Below are positions 33,628 to 41,924 of a stretch of 46,837 bases of DNA, one piece after another (position 1 is the first letter of the stretch; each line of letters opens with the position of its first letter). The translations under genes and the position numbers were made by a program. This DNA comes from Nostoc punctiforme NIES-2108 (GTDB lineage Bacteria > Cyanobacteriota > Cyanobacteriia > Cyanobacteriales > Nostocaceae). Location: the NCBI GenBank assembly GCA_003326195.1, contig LXQE01000159.1, forward strand, positions 86,576 to 133,412, read 5' to 3'. The notes beneath the pieces are model-generated. The model ran no database searches. It was not told the origin of the DNA and worked only from the letters and a program-made list of their open reading frames with translations.

Positions 33628-34356
33628 TCACTCCTCCCCTGGTTCAATAATCCGCTGGAAAAGATAACCAGTACCCCGCGCTGTGAGAATCAATTCTGGG
33701 TTGCTAGGATCGTCTTCTAATTTTGCCCGCAAACGTGATATATGCACATCTACTACGCGGGTATCCACATGACGTTCTGGTGTATAACCCCATACTTCCT
33801 GCAAAATTTCCGAACGAGAAAAAGCTTCTCCAGAGCGACTGACTAACAACTCTAACAAGCTGAACTCCATACCTGTCAATCGAATGCGCTCATCGCCTTT
33901 GTAGACTTGTCGCTTATTGGTATCGATTTTAATATTAGCGACATGGATTACCCCAGAACTGGGAATGCCAGAAGCACCGTTTTTATCTACCCGCCGTAGC
34001 ACCGAGCGAATCCGGGCTTCTAGCTCCTTGGGGGAAAATGGTTTAACTACATAGTCATCAGCACCCAATTCTAACCCGGTGATGCGATCAGCTACATCAC
34101 CCAAGGCTGTTAGCATAATAATGGGGACATCTGATTCTTTTCGTAATTCTTGACATACACCATAGCCGTCTAGCTTTGGCATCATTACATCTAAAACTAC
34201 CAGGTCAGGCTCAGTTTTGCGAAAAGTTTCCAAAGCTTCTTCCCCGTCGCCAGCTGTCACTACATCGTAGCCAATCATGGAAAGGCGTGTTTCCAAAATC
34301 CGGCGAATGCTGGCTTCGTCGTCTACCACCAAGATTTTTTCTTTATGGCTTTCCAA
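33628..34356 (-). CDS. rpaB: Response regulator RpaB (OmpR family)
   Basis: RpaB (Ycf27) is the essential OmpR-type regulator of cyanobacteria that, with the histidine kinase NblS/Hik33, controls high-light, photosystem and stress genes through HLR1 sites. The 242-residue protein has a receiver domain (residues 7-120: ILVVDDEASIRRILETRLSM, phospho-acceptor Asp56 in VVLDVMMPKLDG, TAL at the switch Thr, and KPFSPKELEARI with the conserved Lys) and a winged-helix domain ending RHVDTRVVDVHISRLRAKLE and TARGTGYLF. It is divergent from radA, with 170 bp between starts, an arrangement I recall from other cyanobacteria. The kinase gene is elsewhere. Confidence 0.96.
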   Translation of the reverse strand: MESHKEKILVVDDEASIRRILETRLSMIGYDVVTAGDGEEALETFRKTEPDLVVLDVMMPKLDGYGVCQELRKESDVPIIMLTALGDVADRITGLELGADDYVVKPFSPKELEARIRSVLRRVDKNGASGIPSSGVIHVANIKIDTNKRQVYKGDERIRLTGMEFSLLELLVSRSGEAFSRSEILQEVWGYTPERHVDTRVVDVHISRLRAKLEDDPSNPELILTARGTGYLFQRIIEPGEE

Positions 34357-34526
34357 GTTTCTCTAGGCTCCTTGACTAAAAATTTACATGATTAATTTTT
34401 AATACCATAATATTAAGATATCATTCCATGAATTGATTTGGAAAAAGCTCTAAATACCACTATTATTAGTTTTTAGTTTTTTTCAAGAATTAAGTAAATA
34501 TTAAGATTATTTAATAAGATTTAAGA

Positions 34527-36053
34527 ATGGCAAAGCCAAAAACCTTTTTCACTTGTAATGAATGTGGAGCAGAATCGCCCCAGTGGTTTGGTAAGTGTCC
34601 AGCTTGCGGCACTTACAACTCTCTAGAAGAACAAATTTCTATTCAATCCTCAGTAGATGTACCCAGCCGGGGGGGAGTGAGTAGTTGGCAATCAGCTCAA
34701 GGCAATGGCAAATCTCACAATAAACCAGCTAAAGCGCGAGCTTCCTTAACATTTGATCAAATTACCGATCGCCAAATTGCTCGCTGGGAGTCTGGCTATG
34801 GAGAATTAGATCGAGTGCTTGGAGGTGGGGTCGTCCCTGGCTCTATGGTGCTGATTGGTGGCGATCCAGGTATTGGTAAATCGACTTTATTGTTGCAAGT
34901 ATCTAATCAATTAGCACAGAAATACCGCATCCTTTACGTAACTGGTGAAGAATCGGGACAGCAGGTAAAATTACGAGCTTCCCGTTTGGGAGTATCAAAA
35001 ACTCTAAGTGTGGTTAATGAGGAGAATATTAAGGTAGTAGTAGATCCTACACTTCCTATAGACCCTGACAGTATAGGTGCAGATTTATATGTACTGCCAG
35101 AAACAGATTTAGAAGAAATTTTACGGGAAATAGACTCTCTCAAACCAAACGTGGCGGTGATTGATAGTATCCAAACGGTGTTTTTTCCAGCGCTGACTTC
35201 TGCACCAGGTTCAGTAGCTCAGGTACGGGAATGTACAGCAGCACTTATGAAGGTGGCGAAGCATGAAGATGTCACCATGCTGATTGTGGGACACGTTACC
35301 AAAGAAGGAGCGATCGCGGGGCCAAAAGTTTTAGAACATTTAGTTGATACAGTATTGTATTTTGAAGGCGATCGCTTTGCCTCCCATCGGTTATTACGGA
35401 CAGTCAAAAACCGCTTCGGCGCAACTCATGAAATCGGTATCTTTGAAATGGTGACAGATGGATTGCGAGAAGTCTCCAATCCCTCAGAGCTATTTTTAGG
35501 CAACCGTGACGATCCAGCGCCAGGTACGGCAATTGTGGTTGCTTGCGAAGGCACTCGCCCCATCGTTGTGGAATTGCAAGCTTTAGTAAGTCCCACCAGT
35601 TACCCTTCCCCTCGGCGGGCTGGAACTGGCGTAGACTACAACCGCTTGGTGCAAATTCTCGCCGTCTTAGAAAAACGGGTGGGAATTCCCATGTCCAAGT
35701 TAGATTCCTACGTTGCTTCTGCGGGTGGGTTGAATGTGGAAGAACCAGCAGTAGATTTGGGAATTGCGATCGCGATCGTAGCTAGTTTCCGCGATCGCAT
35801 CGTCGATCCCGGTACAGTATTAATCGGTGAAGTTGGGTTAGGTGGACAAGTGCGATCGGTTTCCCAAATGGAACTGCGGTTGAAAGAAGCTGCTAAGTTG
35901 GGATTTAAAAGAGCGATCGTGCCAAAAGGGACAAAATTTCCTGACCTTAATATTGAGATATTACAAGTCTCTAAAGTAATAGATGCGATTATCGCCGCCA
36001 TCCCGCATCAAGAACTGACAGATGACGATTTAGAACCAGATGAAGAAGAGTAA
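34527..36053 (+). CDS. radA: DNA repair protein RadA
   Basis: RadA is a RecA-related ATPase that helps branch migration in recombinational repair. The 508-residue protein has the N-terminal zinc ribbon (Cys10, Cys13, Cys24, Cys27 in FFTCNECGAESPQWFGKCPAC), a Walker A motif GGDPGIGKSTLLLQ, a Walker B ending VAVIDSIQTV, the RadA-specific LRTVKNRFGATHEIGIF, and a C-terminal Lon-like domain (SAGGLNVEEPAVDLGIAIAI, GEVGLGGQVR). All motifs are intact. Length is slightly above the bacterial average because of an acidic C-terminal tail. It has weak Shine-Dalgarno-like sequence and a separate promoter region shared with rpaB. Confidence 0.97.
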   Translation: MAKPKTFFTCNECGAESPQWFGKCPACGTYNSLEEQISIQSSVDVPSRGGVSSWQSAQGNGKSHNKPAKARASLTFDQITDRQIARWESGYGELDRVLGGGVVPGSMVLIGGDPGIGKSTLLLQVSNQLAQKYRILYVTGEESGQQVKLRASRLGVSKTLSVVNEENIKVVVDPTLPIDPDSIGADLYVLPETDLEEILREIDSLKPNVAVIDSIQTVFFPALTSAPGSVAQVRECTAALMKVAKHEDVTMLIVGHVTKEGAIAGPKVLEHLVDTVLYFEGDRFASHRLLRTVKNRFGATHEIGIFEMVTDGLREVSNPSELFLGNRDDPAPGTAIVVACEGTRPIVVELQALVSPTSYPSPRRAGTGVDYNRLVQILAVLEKRVGIPMSKLDSYVASAGGLNVEEPAVDLGIAIAIVASFRDRIVDPGTVLIGEVGLGGQVRSVSQMELRLKEAAKLGFKRAIVPKGTKFPDLNIEILQVSKVIDAIIAAIPHQELTDDDLEPDEEE

Positions 36054-36099
36054 ATATTGGGGACTGGGAAGATGAGGGAGATGAGGGAGAAGAATTAAT

Positions 36100-36150
36100 A
36101 ACCAATGCCCAATGCCCAATGCCCCATGCCCAATGCCCAATGCCCAATCC
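36100..36150. repeat. CCCAATG heptamers before the first Uma2 gene
   Basis: Six to seven copies of CCCAATG/CCCCATG lie just before the Uma2 start and extend its reading frame upstream as MPHAQCPMPNPKG. Confidence 0.85.
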
Positions 36151-36166
36151 TAAAGGAAAACCCATC

Positions 36167-36916
36167 ATGACAACCCTCACCCAAGACTACCAAATCACTT
36201 GGGAAAAACTACCCGATGATTACAAACTCCCAGATGATCCAGTGGACAACATCAATCAACCAGCCTTAGCTGCTGCACTCACGGAAAGCCTACAATTAGC
36301 CGGAAAAATTTCAGCTAACGCCCTAACAACAACTAATTACGGCATTTGTGCCACTCTAAACAACAAAATGGTCATTAAAGCCCCTGATTGGGCTTTCATT
36401 GCCAAAATTAATGTTAGTAGAGAAGAAGTAATACGCAGTTACACACCTCAACTACAGGGTGACATTCCCGTAATTGTGATGGAATTTGTTTCCGATACAC
36501 AGGAGACAGAGTATTCTATCAAAGCAACATATCCTCCAGGAAAATGGTTTTTCTACGAGCGCATCTTAAAAGTACCAAACTACATCATCTTTGAACCAGA
36601 TAGCGGCAGTTTAGAGAGGTATCACTTACAAACCACAGAACAGTACATTTTGCAAGAGCCTGATGAAAATCAACGCTACTGGATAGCTGAAATGAATCTT
36701 TACCTTGGAGTGTCCCCAGGTACTCGTGAAAACCGCACAGGAAAGTGGTTACGGTGGTGGGATGAACAAGGAAATCTTTTGCCTTGGGGAATAGAATTAG
36801 CCGAACAGGAACGCCAACGCACCGAACAGGAACGCCAACGCGCCGAACAAGAACGCCAACGCGCCGAACGACTAGCAGCACAATTGCGGGCGGCGGGAAT
36901 TGAGCCAGAAGATTAG
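36167..36916 (+). CDS. Uma2 family endonuclease (DUF820)
   Basis: A 249-residue protein of the Uma2/DUF820 family, a PD-(D/E)xK restriction-endonuclease-like fold that is hugely expanded in cyanobacteria and of mostly unknown role. Core residues visible are the APDWAFIAKI strand, the acidic PVIVMEFVSDTQETEY with Glu in the catalytic position, and WFFYERILKVPNYIIFEPD. The C-terminal 40 residues are a coiled coil of the repeat QERQRAE, encoded by a 21-bp DNA tandem repeat (36804-36872). The start is ATG 36167, with TAAAGGAAAA upstream. It is followed by a strong terminator. Confidence 0.9.
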   Translation: MTTLTQDYQITWEKLPDDYKLPDDPVDNINQPALAAALTESLQLAGKISANALTTTNYGICATLNNKMVIKAPDWAFIAKINVSREEVIRSYTPQLQGDIPVIVMEFVSDTQETEYSIKATYPPGKWFFYERILKVPNYIIFEPDSGSLERYHLQTTEQYILQEPDENQRYWIAEMNLYLGVSPGTRENRTGKWLRWWDEQGNLLPWGIELAEQERQRTEQERQRAEQERQRAERLAAQLRAAGIEPED

Positions 36917-36940
36917 ACTTCCTGTAAATAATTTAGGTTT

Positions 36941-36981
36941 GCTAGATTAGCGAAAAATTTGCTAAATCTAGCATTTTTTTT
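36941..36981 (+). terminator. Intrinsic terminator of the first Uma2 gene
   Basis: An 11- to 12-bp stem, GCTAGATTAGC (36941-36951) with GCTAAATCTAGC (36961-36972, one bulged A), followed by a run of eight T residues. Confidence 0.85.
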
Positions 36982-37241
36982 AGAAAAATGAAATTTTAAA
37001 TAATACCAATTACAGCCAAAAGTTAAGAGTGCTTTTGTTAATTAGTATTCCTAATATTACCAAAGCTAAGGCTAATTTATACCTGTTAAAACTTGAAAAT
37101 TATTAATCATAATTTTCAAGTTTGTAGTTGACAAGTATAATTTTATACCTTAACATAAAGACATGATAAAGGCGATCGCCTAATCCCGCGAAGAAGAATG
37201 CGATCGCCCTTATCTAGCCCCTTTATCAAGAGACAAATACA

Positions 37242-37517
37242 ATGATGGCACAATTACAAAAGTCTGCCCAATCACAGTTAAAGCAATACCTGGGTGAATT
37301 AGATACACCCACCCGCAAGGAATCAACTGCACAGCCATTTCCCCACAGAGAACCGATTAAGCATCTACTCATTGGTTCTCCCAAAGCCGTTAGCAGTACA
37401 ATTCACTACTTGCAGGTAATTGGCTATGCCAGTGTCGGAGATTGGAGTCCACTGCTACCAACCGCTAACCCAGGTGAAGTAATGAGTATTTTAAGCCGTC
37501 AAATTTTAACGCAATAA
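37242..37517 (+). CDS. Conserved small protein of unknown function
   Basis: A 91-residue protein starting MMAQLQKSAQSQLKQYLGEL. A helical N-terminus is followed by PFPHREPIKHLLIGSPKAVSS and TIHYLQVIGYASVGDWSPLLP, and the end is GEVMSILSRQILTQ. I recall similar proteins in several Nostoc genomes, but no function. It is soluble and has no cysteines. The first two ATGs (37242, 37245) are both possible. Upstream, two GCGATCGC sites in inverted surroundings (37173-37207) form a loose hairpin. The downstream hairpin at 37536 may terminate it. Confidence 0.7.
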   Translation: MMAQLQKSAQSQLKQYLGELDTPTRKESTAQPFPHREPIKHLLIGSPKAVSSTIHYLQVIGYASVGDWSPLLPTANPGEVMSILSRQILTQ

Positions 37518-37535
37518 CCCCTATCTAACTTAGAA

Positions 37536-37560
37536 CCCCGACTTTTCAAAAAAGTCGGGG
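37536..37560. terminator. 11-bp stem hairpin
   Basis: CCCCGACTTTT (37536-37546) with AAAAGTCGGGG (37550-37560) and a 3-base loop, 18 bp after the stop of the small protein gene. It may be a terminator or a dispersed Nostoc palindrome; the T run is within the stem only. Confidence 0.5.
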
Positions 37561-37642
37561 ATCTGAACATTGCTTAAAGTTTAAGCTTGGGAAAAGAAGT
37601 CGTTGCAAATTAGGAATATAGCGCTTCTCGGTTGAGTCCAAT

Positions 37643-38913
37643 ACCTTGCGGGGGGACAAAATGGTTTAGAATGCTTATATTGCAAAGAGTGTAGCAATTT
37701 GTGGTAAAAGAAAAAGAGCCTTTATTCGCAACAAGCTCTATTTAATGATAATGTTACCAGAATTCTACGAAACAAACCTTAAGCGAGAATTGGGACGTGC
37801 AGAATATTTATTACTAAAAATCCTGATAAATTTATTACAATCAATAAAAACTGTAAGCCTTGAAGCATTGGCTACTGGTTTACTTATACCAATATTATTT
37901 GAAAGTAGAAGAAAGAAAATCCAACGATTCTTATCTTTAAATTATATAAATGTTGAAGAAATATGGTTCCTAATTATTAAAAGCTGGTTAGAGATATATT
38001 TTCCTTTAGATGAAGTTATTTATTTAGTAATTGACCGGACTAATTGGGGGTGTATTAATCTATTAATGATTAGTGTGGTTTGGGATAAAAGGTCTATCCC
38101 AATATACTTTAAGCTATTAGGCAAATTGGGTTCAAGCAATTTTGATGAACAAGAAGCAGTATTCAAAAAAGCATTGCCGCTTTTTAATAATTATAAAACT
38201 GTCGTGTTAGGAGACCGAGAGTTTTGTTCGATAAAACGGGCTTTCTGGCTGACAGAGCAGAAAGTATATTTCTGTTTACGTCTAAAAAAAGATGCATTTA
38301 TAGAAATAGAACCGGAAATTTGGCTGCAATTAAGAGATTTAGGTTTAGCGCCTGGTCTTTCTTTTACCAAGGCATTAAATATACAAAATCCCTTGGGTTT
38401 GTTAGCTTTAATCTTGCTGCTAAATGGAAACGTAAACGTTTGGGAGTTGCGCCGGAGGAGGGCTGGTTTATCCTTACCAACTTAGATGCTTTAGATTCAG
38501 CGATTATTGCTTATAAACAACGTTTTGATATTGAAGAGATGTTTAGAGATTTTAAGAGCGGTGGTTATAACGCATGAAGATACTAATGTATCAGGAGAAA
38601 GACTAATTTCCCTAATATTATTAATCTCACTTGCCTATACATCTGCAACTATATCTGGTCAAAAAATTAAACGTATGGGTGTTCAAAAATATGTTGGACG
38701 AATTAAAGAATCCTTAAGGATTGTTCGACGACATAGCAGTTTTTATATTGGTCTTTATGGCAACAATTGGATCAATTTCATGGAAAATTCTTATGAGTTA
38801 GTCACTGAATTATTGAGATTAAGTCCTAATAAGCGTAAGTACTATCAACAAGGAGAGAGGGCTATGAGGCTTATTCTATCTGCATCCTAGCCCTTTTTGT
38901 AGCCCCGCAAGGT
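37643..38913 (+). mobile_element. IS4-type insertion sequence (decayed)
   Basis: Terminal inverted repeats ACCTTGCGGGGGGACAAAA (37643-37661) and the complement of 38895-38913 agree at 17 of 19 bases and enclose one transposase gene with two frameshifts. The element is about 1271 bp, a usual IS4-family length. I could not find a convincing target-site duplication: the left flank is GAGTCCAAT, the right is TAATCGTAG. Confidence 0.85.
37745..38890 (+). pseudogene. IS4 family transposase, two frameshifts
   Basis: The transposase is spread over three frames: 37745 to about 38362, about 38365-38571, and about 38576-38890. Near 38357-38366 (TCTTTTACC) one base seems lost. Near 38571-38576 one is gained, restoring the first frame. 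Together they read as a full DDE transposase: VIDRTNWGCINLLMISVVWDK with the first Asp, VVLGDREFCSIKRAFWL with the second, and YKQRFDIEEMFRDFKSGGY with the Y-R-E-K signature, then ERLISLILLISLAYTSATISG. A translational shift could in principle bypass each site, but IS4 elements do not usually use one, so it is most likely inactive. Confidence 0.85.
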
Positions 38914-38915
38914 TA

Positions 38916-39023
38916 ATCGTAGTCAATGAACCTACAGAAGAAGAACAAGAACAAGCAGTTTGGCACCGTCTTGCAGCCGAGCAATTACTAAAAGGCTACA
39001 GCGAAGATGATGCTGTTCAATAA
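38916..39023 (+). pseudogene. C-terminal fragment of a small cyanobacterial protein
   Basis: Directly beyond the IS right end an open frame reads IVVNEPTEEEQEQAVWHRLAAEQ then LLKGYSEDDAVQ and TAA. The LLKGYS(E)DDA ending is common in small Nostoc proteins next to Uma2 or toxin genes. No matching 5' half is visible left of the IS, so the gene was truncated before or during insertion. Another 11-codon frame (MTTVNEDPRLT, 39040-39075) after it may be the start of a second lost gene. Confidence 0.5.
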
Positions 39024-39129
39024 ATTATACCGTCCTAACTATGACAACCGTAAATGAAGATCCCCGACTTACTTAGTCGCTACGATTCTCTTTATCTAAA
39101 CCGTATTGCTCTTTAATCTACAACTGTTT

Positions 39130-39318
39130 AGTTCTAAACACAAACTTTTTAACTTTAAACGAAAACATTTTCACTTGAAACCGGAAAGTTATCGTTTAAA
39201 ACCAGAACATTCTCACTTGAAACGAAAATATTCTCATTTGAAACAAAAACGTTCTTACTTGAAACCGGAAAGTTCTCGTTTAAAACCAAAACATTCTTAC
39301 TTGAAACGAAAACGTTCT
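39130..39318. repeat. 21-bp tandem array, nine units, coding-like on both strands
   Basis: Nine consecutive 21-bp units with core CACTTGAAACGAAAATATTCT. Units 39172-39255 (A-B-C-D) are followed by 39256-39318 (A-B-C), so there is an 84-bp higher-order period. On the plus strand the array lies in a 72-codon frame (39106-39324) encoding heptads such as HLKPESY RLKPEHS HLKRKYS. The minus strand is also open (NVFVSSE heptads). A stray single unit lies at 39361-39381. There are no spacers, so this is not a CRISPR array. Whether either strand is translated is unknown. Confidence 0.9.
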
Positions 39319-39335
39319 TGCTGACAACAGCAAAA

Positions 39336-39397
39336 TTTGAGCTTCTGACTGGGAATTTTTCACTTGAAACAGAAACACCCAAGCTCAGAAGCTCAAA
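39336..39397. repeat. 13-bp inverted repeat around a stray 21-bp unit
   Basis: TTTGAGCTTCTGA (39336-39348) and TCAGAAGCTCAAA (39385-39397) are a perfect inverted pair enclosing the isolated 21-bp repeat unit. Confidence 0.75.
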
Positions 39398-39564
39398 GTT
39401 TTAGATTTTAAGTAGAAGCATTGAGTTAATTTCTCGACTTAGGGAACTCCAAATAAAAAAATACTCAACTACTTCTTGTGGGGTGGGCGACACGATAGCC
39501 CCAAGCCTTGGGCAGACAAGATGTCCACCCCACAAGATTGGATAATTTATTTGTTTGAAGTCCC

Positions 39565-40032
39565 TTATGAAGTTTGTGGTTGCACTTTTTTAGCTTTCCG
39601 GGCAAATCTGCGTCCTAAATCATCAATCATTGACTCTAAACCCGCGCCTTTACCACTGACTTTCGCATAGTTATATACCATCAACCCCGCCGCATAAGCT
39701 TCGCTACCAACAGCCACAGATGTATCATCCACCAGTTCTTGCAGTTGCGTCAACGACAGCAAAATGGGATACAGGGCTTCAAATAATTCGATATCTTGGC
39801 GCATTTCATTCAAGTCAAAAGAACGAGGTAAGAAGTCAGGGTTTTGTGTGCCGATTTCCAACGCCTTACTCACAAACGCCCGACTCTTATCCCCCAGCTT
39901 GGGTAAAGCTTTACGTTCCTCGGTTGTCAAATCAATCAAGAAGGGTAACTTTTCGCGGATAGTAGTAATAGCTTGCATCACGGCTTCCCTGTCTGCGGAG
40001 GAAAGTTTTGCACTGACTTTATTATCTGCCAT
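39565..40032 (-). CDS. Conserved hypothetical protein
   Basis: A 155-residue soluble, mostly helical protein that I cannot place in a named family. It begins MADNKVSAKLSSADREAVMQ and contains IREKLPFLIDLTTEERKALPKLGDKSRAF, then ELFEALYPILLSLTQLQELVDDT and GSEAYAAGLMVYNYAKVSGKGAG, and ends with a basic tail RRFARKAKKVQPQTS. Similar proteins annotated only as hypothetical are known to me from several bacteria. It has no signal peptide or cysteines. Immediate neighbours are the decayed IS region and a second Uma2 gene, so it sits in an accessory stretch. The start ATG 40032 has only a weak upstream purine stretch. Confidence 0.7.
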   Translation of the reverse strand: MADNKVSAKLSSADREAVMQAITTIREKLPFLIDLTTEERKALPKLGDKSRAFVSKALEIGTQNPDFLPRSFDLNEMRQDIELFEALYPILLSLTQLQELVDDTSVAVGSEAYAAGLMVYNYAKVSGKGAGLESMIDDLGRRFARKAKKVQPQTS

Positions 40033-40472
40033 TTTTCATACACCTTTAATGGTACTAAATTTCAGTATTCCCCAAGTAATTTAGAAAGTAATAGTTATTT
40101 ATAAGCAATTAAGAAAATTTTTTATACTTTTCAATAAGTGATATATCGCTAATTACCAACCTTGAGCAAGTTTCACGATTAGAGTCCAGTGGCATTTGAC
40201 CCAAAGAAGCCGAACATTTAGAGATAATAGTAGTAGAGGTAATTTCAAAATTTGGCGTTAGCAAAGCGGTGCGCTAGCACTTCGCGGTTAGTTGTGAAAT
40301 AACATTATTATTTCTATAGCAATCCTATTTGATTGCCTGAAAAAACTCAGCACACATCTATTCGCTTCTGTTCCCTATTCCCTATTCCCTTTTGGAAGCT
40401 GTAAATTTAGCATAATCAGTACGGTAGAGCCATAAAAGTAATAGCCGAAAAATATCAAACCCAATTTTTATT
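40033..40472. other. Intergenic region with a dispersed GC-rich repeat
   Basis: This 440-base gap between divergent genes is AT-rich, with a GC-rich insert at 40256-40292 (GGCGTTAGCAAAGCGGTGCG and inverted GCTAGCACTTCGCGG) of the dispersed Nostoc type, and two copies of CCCTATT (40373-40388). No clear promoter was identified. Confidence 0.55.
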
Positions 40473-41348
40473 ATGACTTCTTCTCCCCATTACATCCCTC
40501 AATCCGACCCGCCGCTTCCTCCTTGGGAAACTCTACCAACAATGTATGATTTACCAAGTGATAACCCAGAGGAACCAGGCTTGCCAGACGATTTTCACTT
40601 TTTACAACCCTTACTTTTATATTTAACTTTTCAGCCCATTAACTGGAATCCCGAACTAGTTTACAGTGCGGCTGACCTTAATCTCTACTATGATTTACAG
40701 CATCCTTTGTGGTATAAGCGCCCAGATTGGTTTGGTGTGGTAGGCGTAGGAAAATTATACAAAGGGCAGGATTTACGCTTAAGTTATGTAACTTGGCAAG
40801 AGCCAGCAAACCCCTTTGTGGTTGTTGAGTTATTATCCCCAGGTACGGAAGACGAAGATTTAGGCACAAGAAGAGAAAGTGCAGCAGATAAACCTCCTAG
40901 CAAATGGGAAGTTTATGAGCGAATTCTGCGGATTCCTTACTATGTTGTTTTTAGTCGCTACACTAATGAATTTCAGGCTTTTCACTTAGTTGGCGGTCAC
41001 TATGAACCGATGAACTTGACTAATGGATACCTACTAATGCCAGAGATAGATTTAAGTTTACGCTTATGGCATGGTTCATTTCGAGATATTGAAAGGTTGT
41101 GGTTGAGGTGGTTCACTTTGACGGGAGAATTAATTCCCGCACCCACGGAGGAAGCTGTTGCTGCAACTGAACGAGCTATGATTGCTGAACAAGAAGCTAC
41201 AGAAGCTAAACAAGAAGCTACAGAAGCTAAACAAGAAGCTACAAAAGCTAAACAAGAAGCTGCTCAAGCCAAACGAAAAGCAGAACAATTAGCAGAACGT
41301 TTGCGTCAGTTAGGCGTGAATCCTGATGAACTAGATGAACTATTGTAG
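40473..41348 (+). CDS. Uma2 family endonuclease (DUF820) with coiled-coil tail
   Basis: A 291-residue Uma2/DUF820 protein. The PD-(D/E)xK-like core shows the strand KRPDWFGVVGVGK, VVVELLSPGTEDEDLGTR with the catalytic acidic residue, and the Lys-containing SKWEVYERILRIPYYVVF. The N-terminus has a proline-rich lead (PQSDPPLPPWETLPTMYDLP). The last 60 residues form a coiled coil from the repeat QEATEAK, encoded by a nearly exact 21-bp tandem repeat (about 41188-41270), and the end NPDELDELL is typical of this subgroup. It is a distant paralogue of the Uma2 gene at 36167. The role is unknown; nuclease activity is inferred from the fold. Confidence 0.9.
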   Translation: MTSSPHYIPQSDPPLPPWETLPTMYDLPSDNPEEPGLPDDFHFLQPLLLYLTFQPINWNPELVYSAADLNLYYDLQHPLWYKRPDWFGVVGVGKLYKGQDLRLSYVTWQEPANPFVVVELLSPGTEDEDLGTRRESAADKPPSKWEVYERILRIPYYVVFSRYTNEFQAFHLVGGHYEPMNLTNGYLLMPEIDLSLRLWHGSFRDIERLWLRWFTLTGELIPAPTEEAVAATERAMIAEQEATEAKQEATEAKQEATKAKQEAAQAKRKAEQLAERLRQLGVNPDELDELL

Positions 41349-41924
41349 CTTCACAAGTGTTTTATGATACGCAGTATAGTTTTCTGCTATTGAGGACTTA
41401 CTGCACTAAAAACTTTGATAGACGATGCCGAAGCAGCCATTTCATAACGATATTGGCTCTCAAAAAGATTAATTTTTGAGAGCGATCGCATATTTAGCAG
41501 TTGAAATACATATAATATTCCTTTCAGCAAGTCTATAGCAACCTCATTTTTTATGAAAAACCATGATGTCACGCTATATCCTTACTGTTCCTCAACCCAG
41601 TTTAAATTGGGTAACTATAGGGAAAATAAGGTTCAGCAGCAAATCTCAAAGGCGATGCCCTGAACATTTGCAGATATTACCGCAGACACTGATTATGTTG
41701 CGGCGGCTAAAATACTTAAGTATGAGTAGTAGGATTAAACTACCCAGGTTAAAATTGTCTATTTGGTAACACAAGACCATCAAAAAATTGTAGAAAAGTG
41801 TATTTCCTTGGCTCGATAGTGGTGCTAACCTCAATTTAAAGGATGTTATCAGCCTTTATCTGCTAGAGTTTCTGACTTTCAGCAAATTAGATAATTTATC
41901 AATAACAAAATCGCTAGGAGTGCG
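41349..41924. other. Intergenic region, possible gene remnant
   Basis: A 576-base stretch with no supported gene. A 68-codon frame at 41563-41769 begins MMSRYILTVPQPSLNWVTIGKI, which looks protein-like for 20 residues and then becomes low quality, so it may be a decayed gene. The kinase promoter should lie near 41830-41910; AGGAG at 41916-41920 is the kinase ribosome binding site. Confidence 0.5.

Noticed and set aside
37620..37645. tRNA-like GGTTGAGTCC sequence left of the IS
   Set aside because: No cloverleaf can be drawn around it and the T-loop consensus is incomplete.
39130..39318. CRISPR array
   Set aside because: The repeats are directly adjacent with no unique spacers and no cas genes nearby.
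39155..39382. Minus-strand protein over the 21-bp array
   Set aside because: It is open only because the repeat unit lacks stops in that frame. No start signal or homologue is evident, so it is reported only as part of the repeat.
41563..41769. 68-codon plus-strand frame before the first island kinase
   Set aside because: Only the first 20 residues look protein-like. There is no known family and no Shine-Dalgarno site, so it is noted as a possible remnant only.
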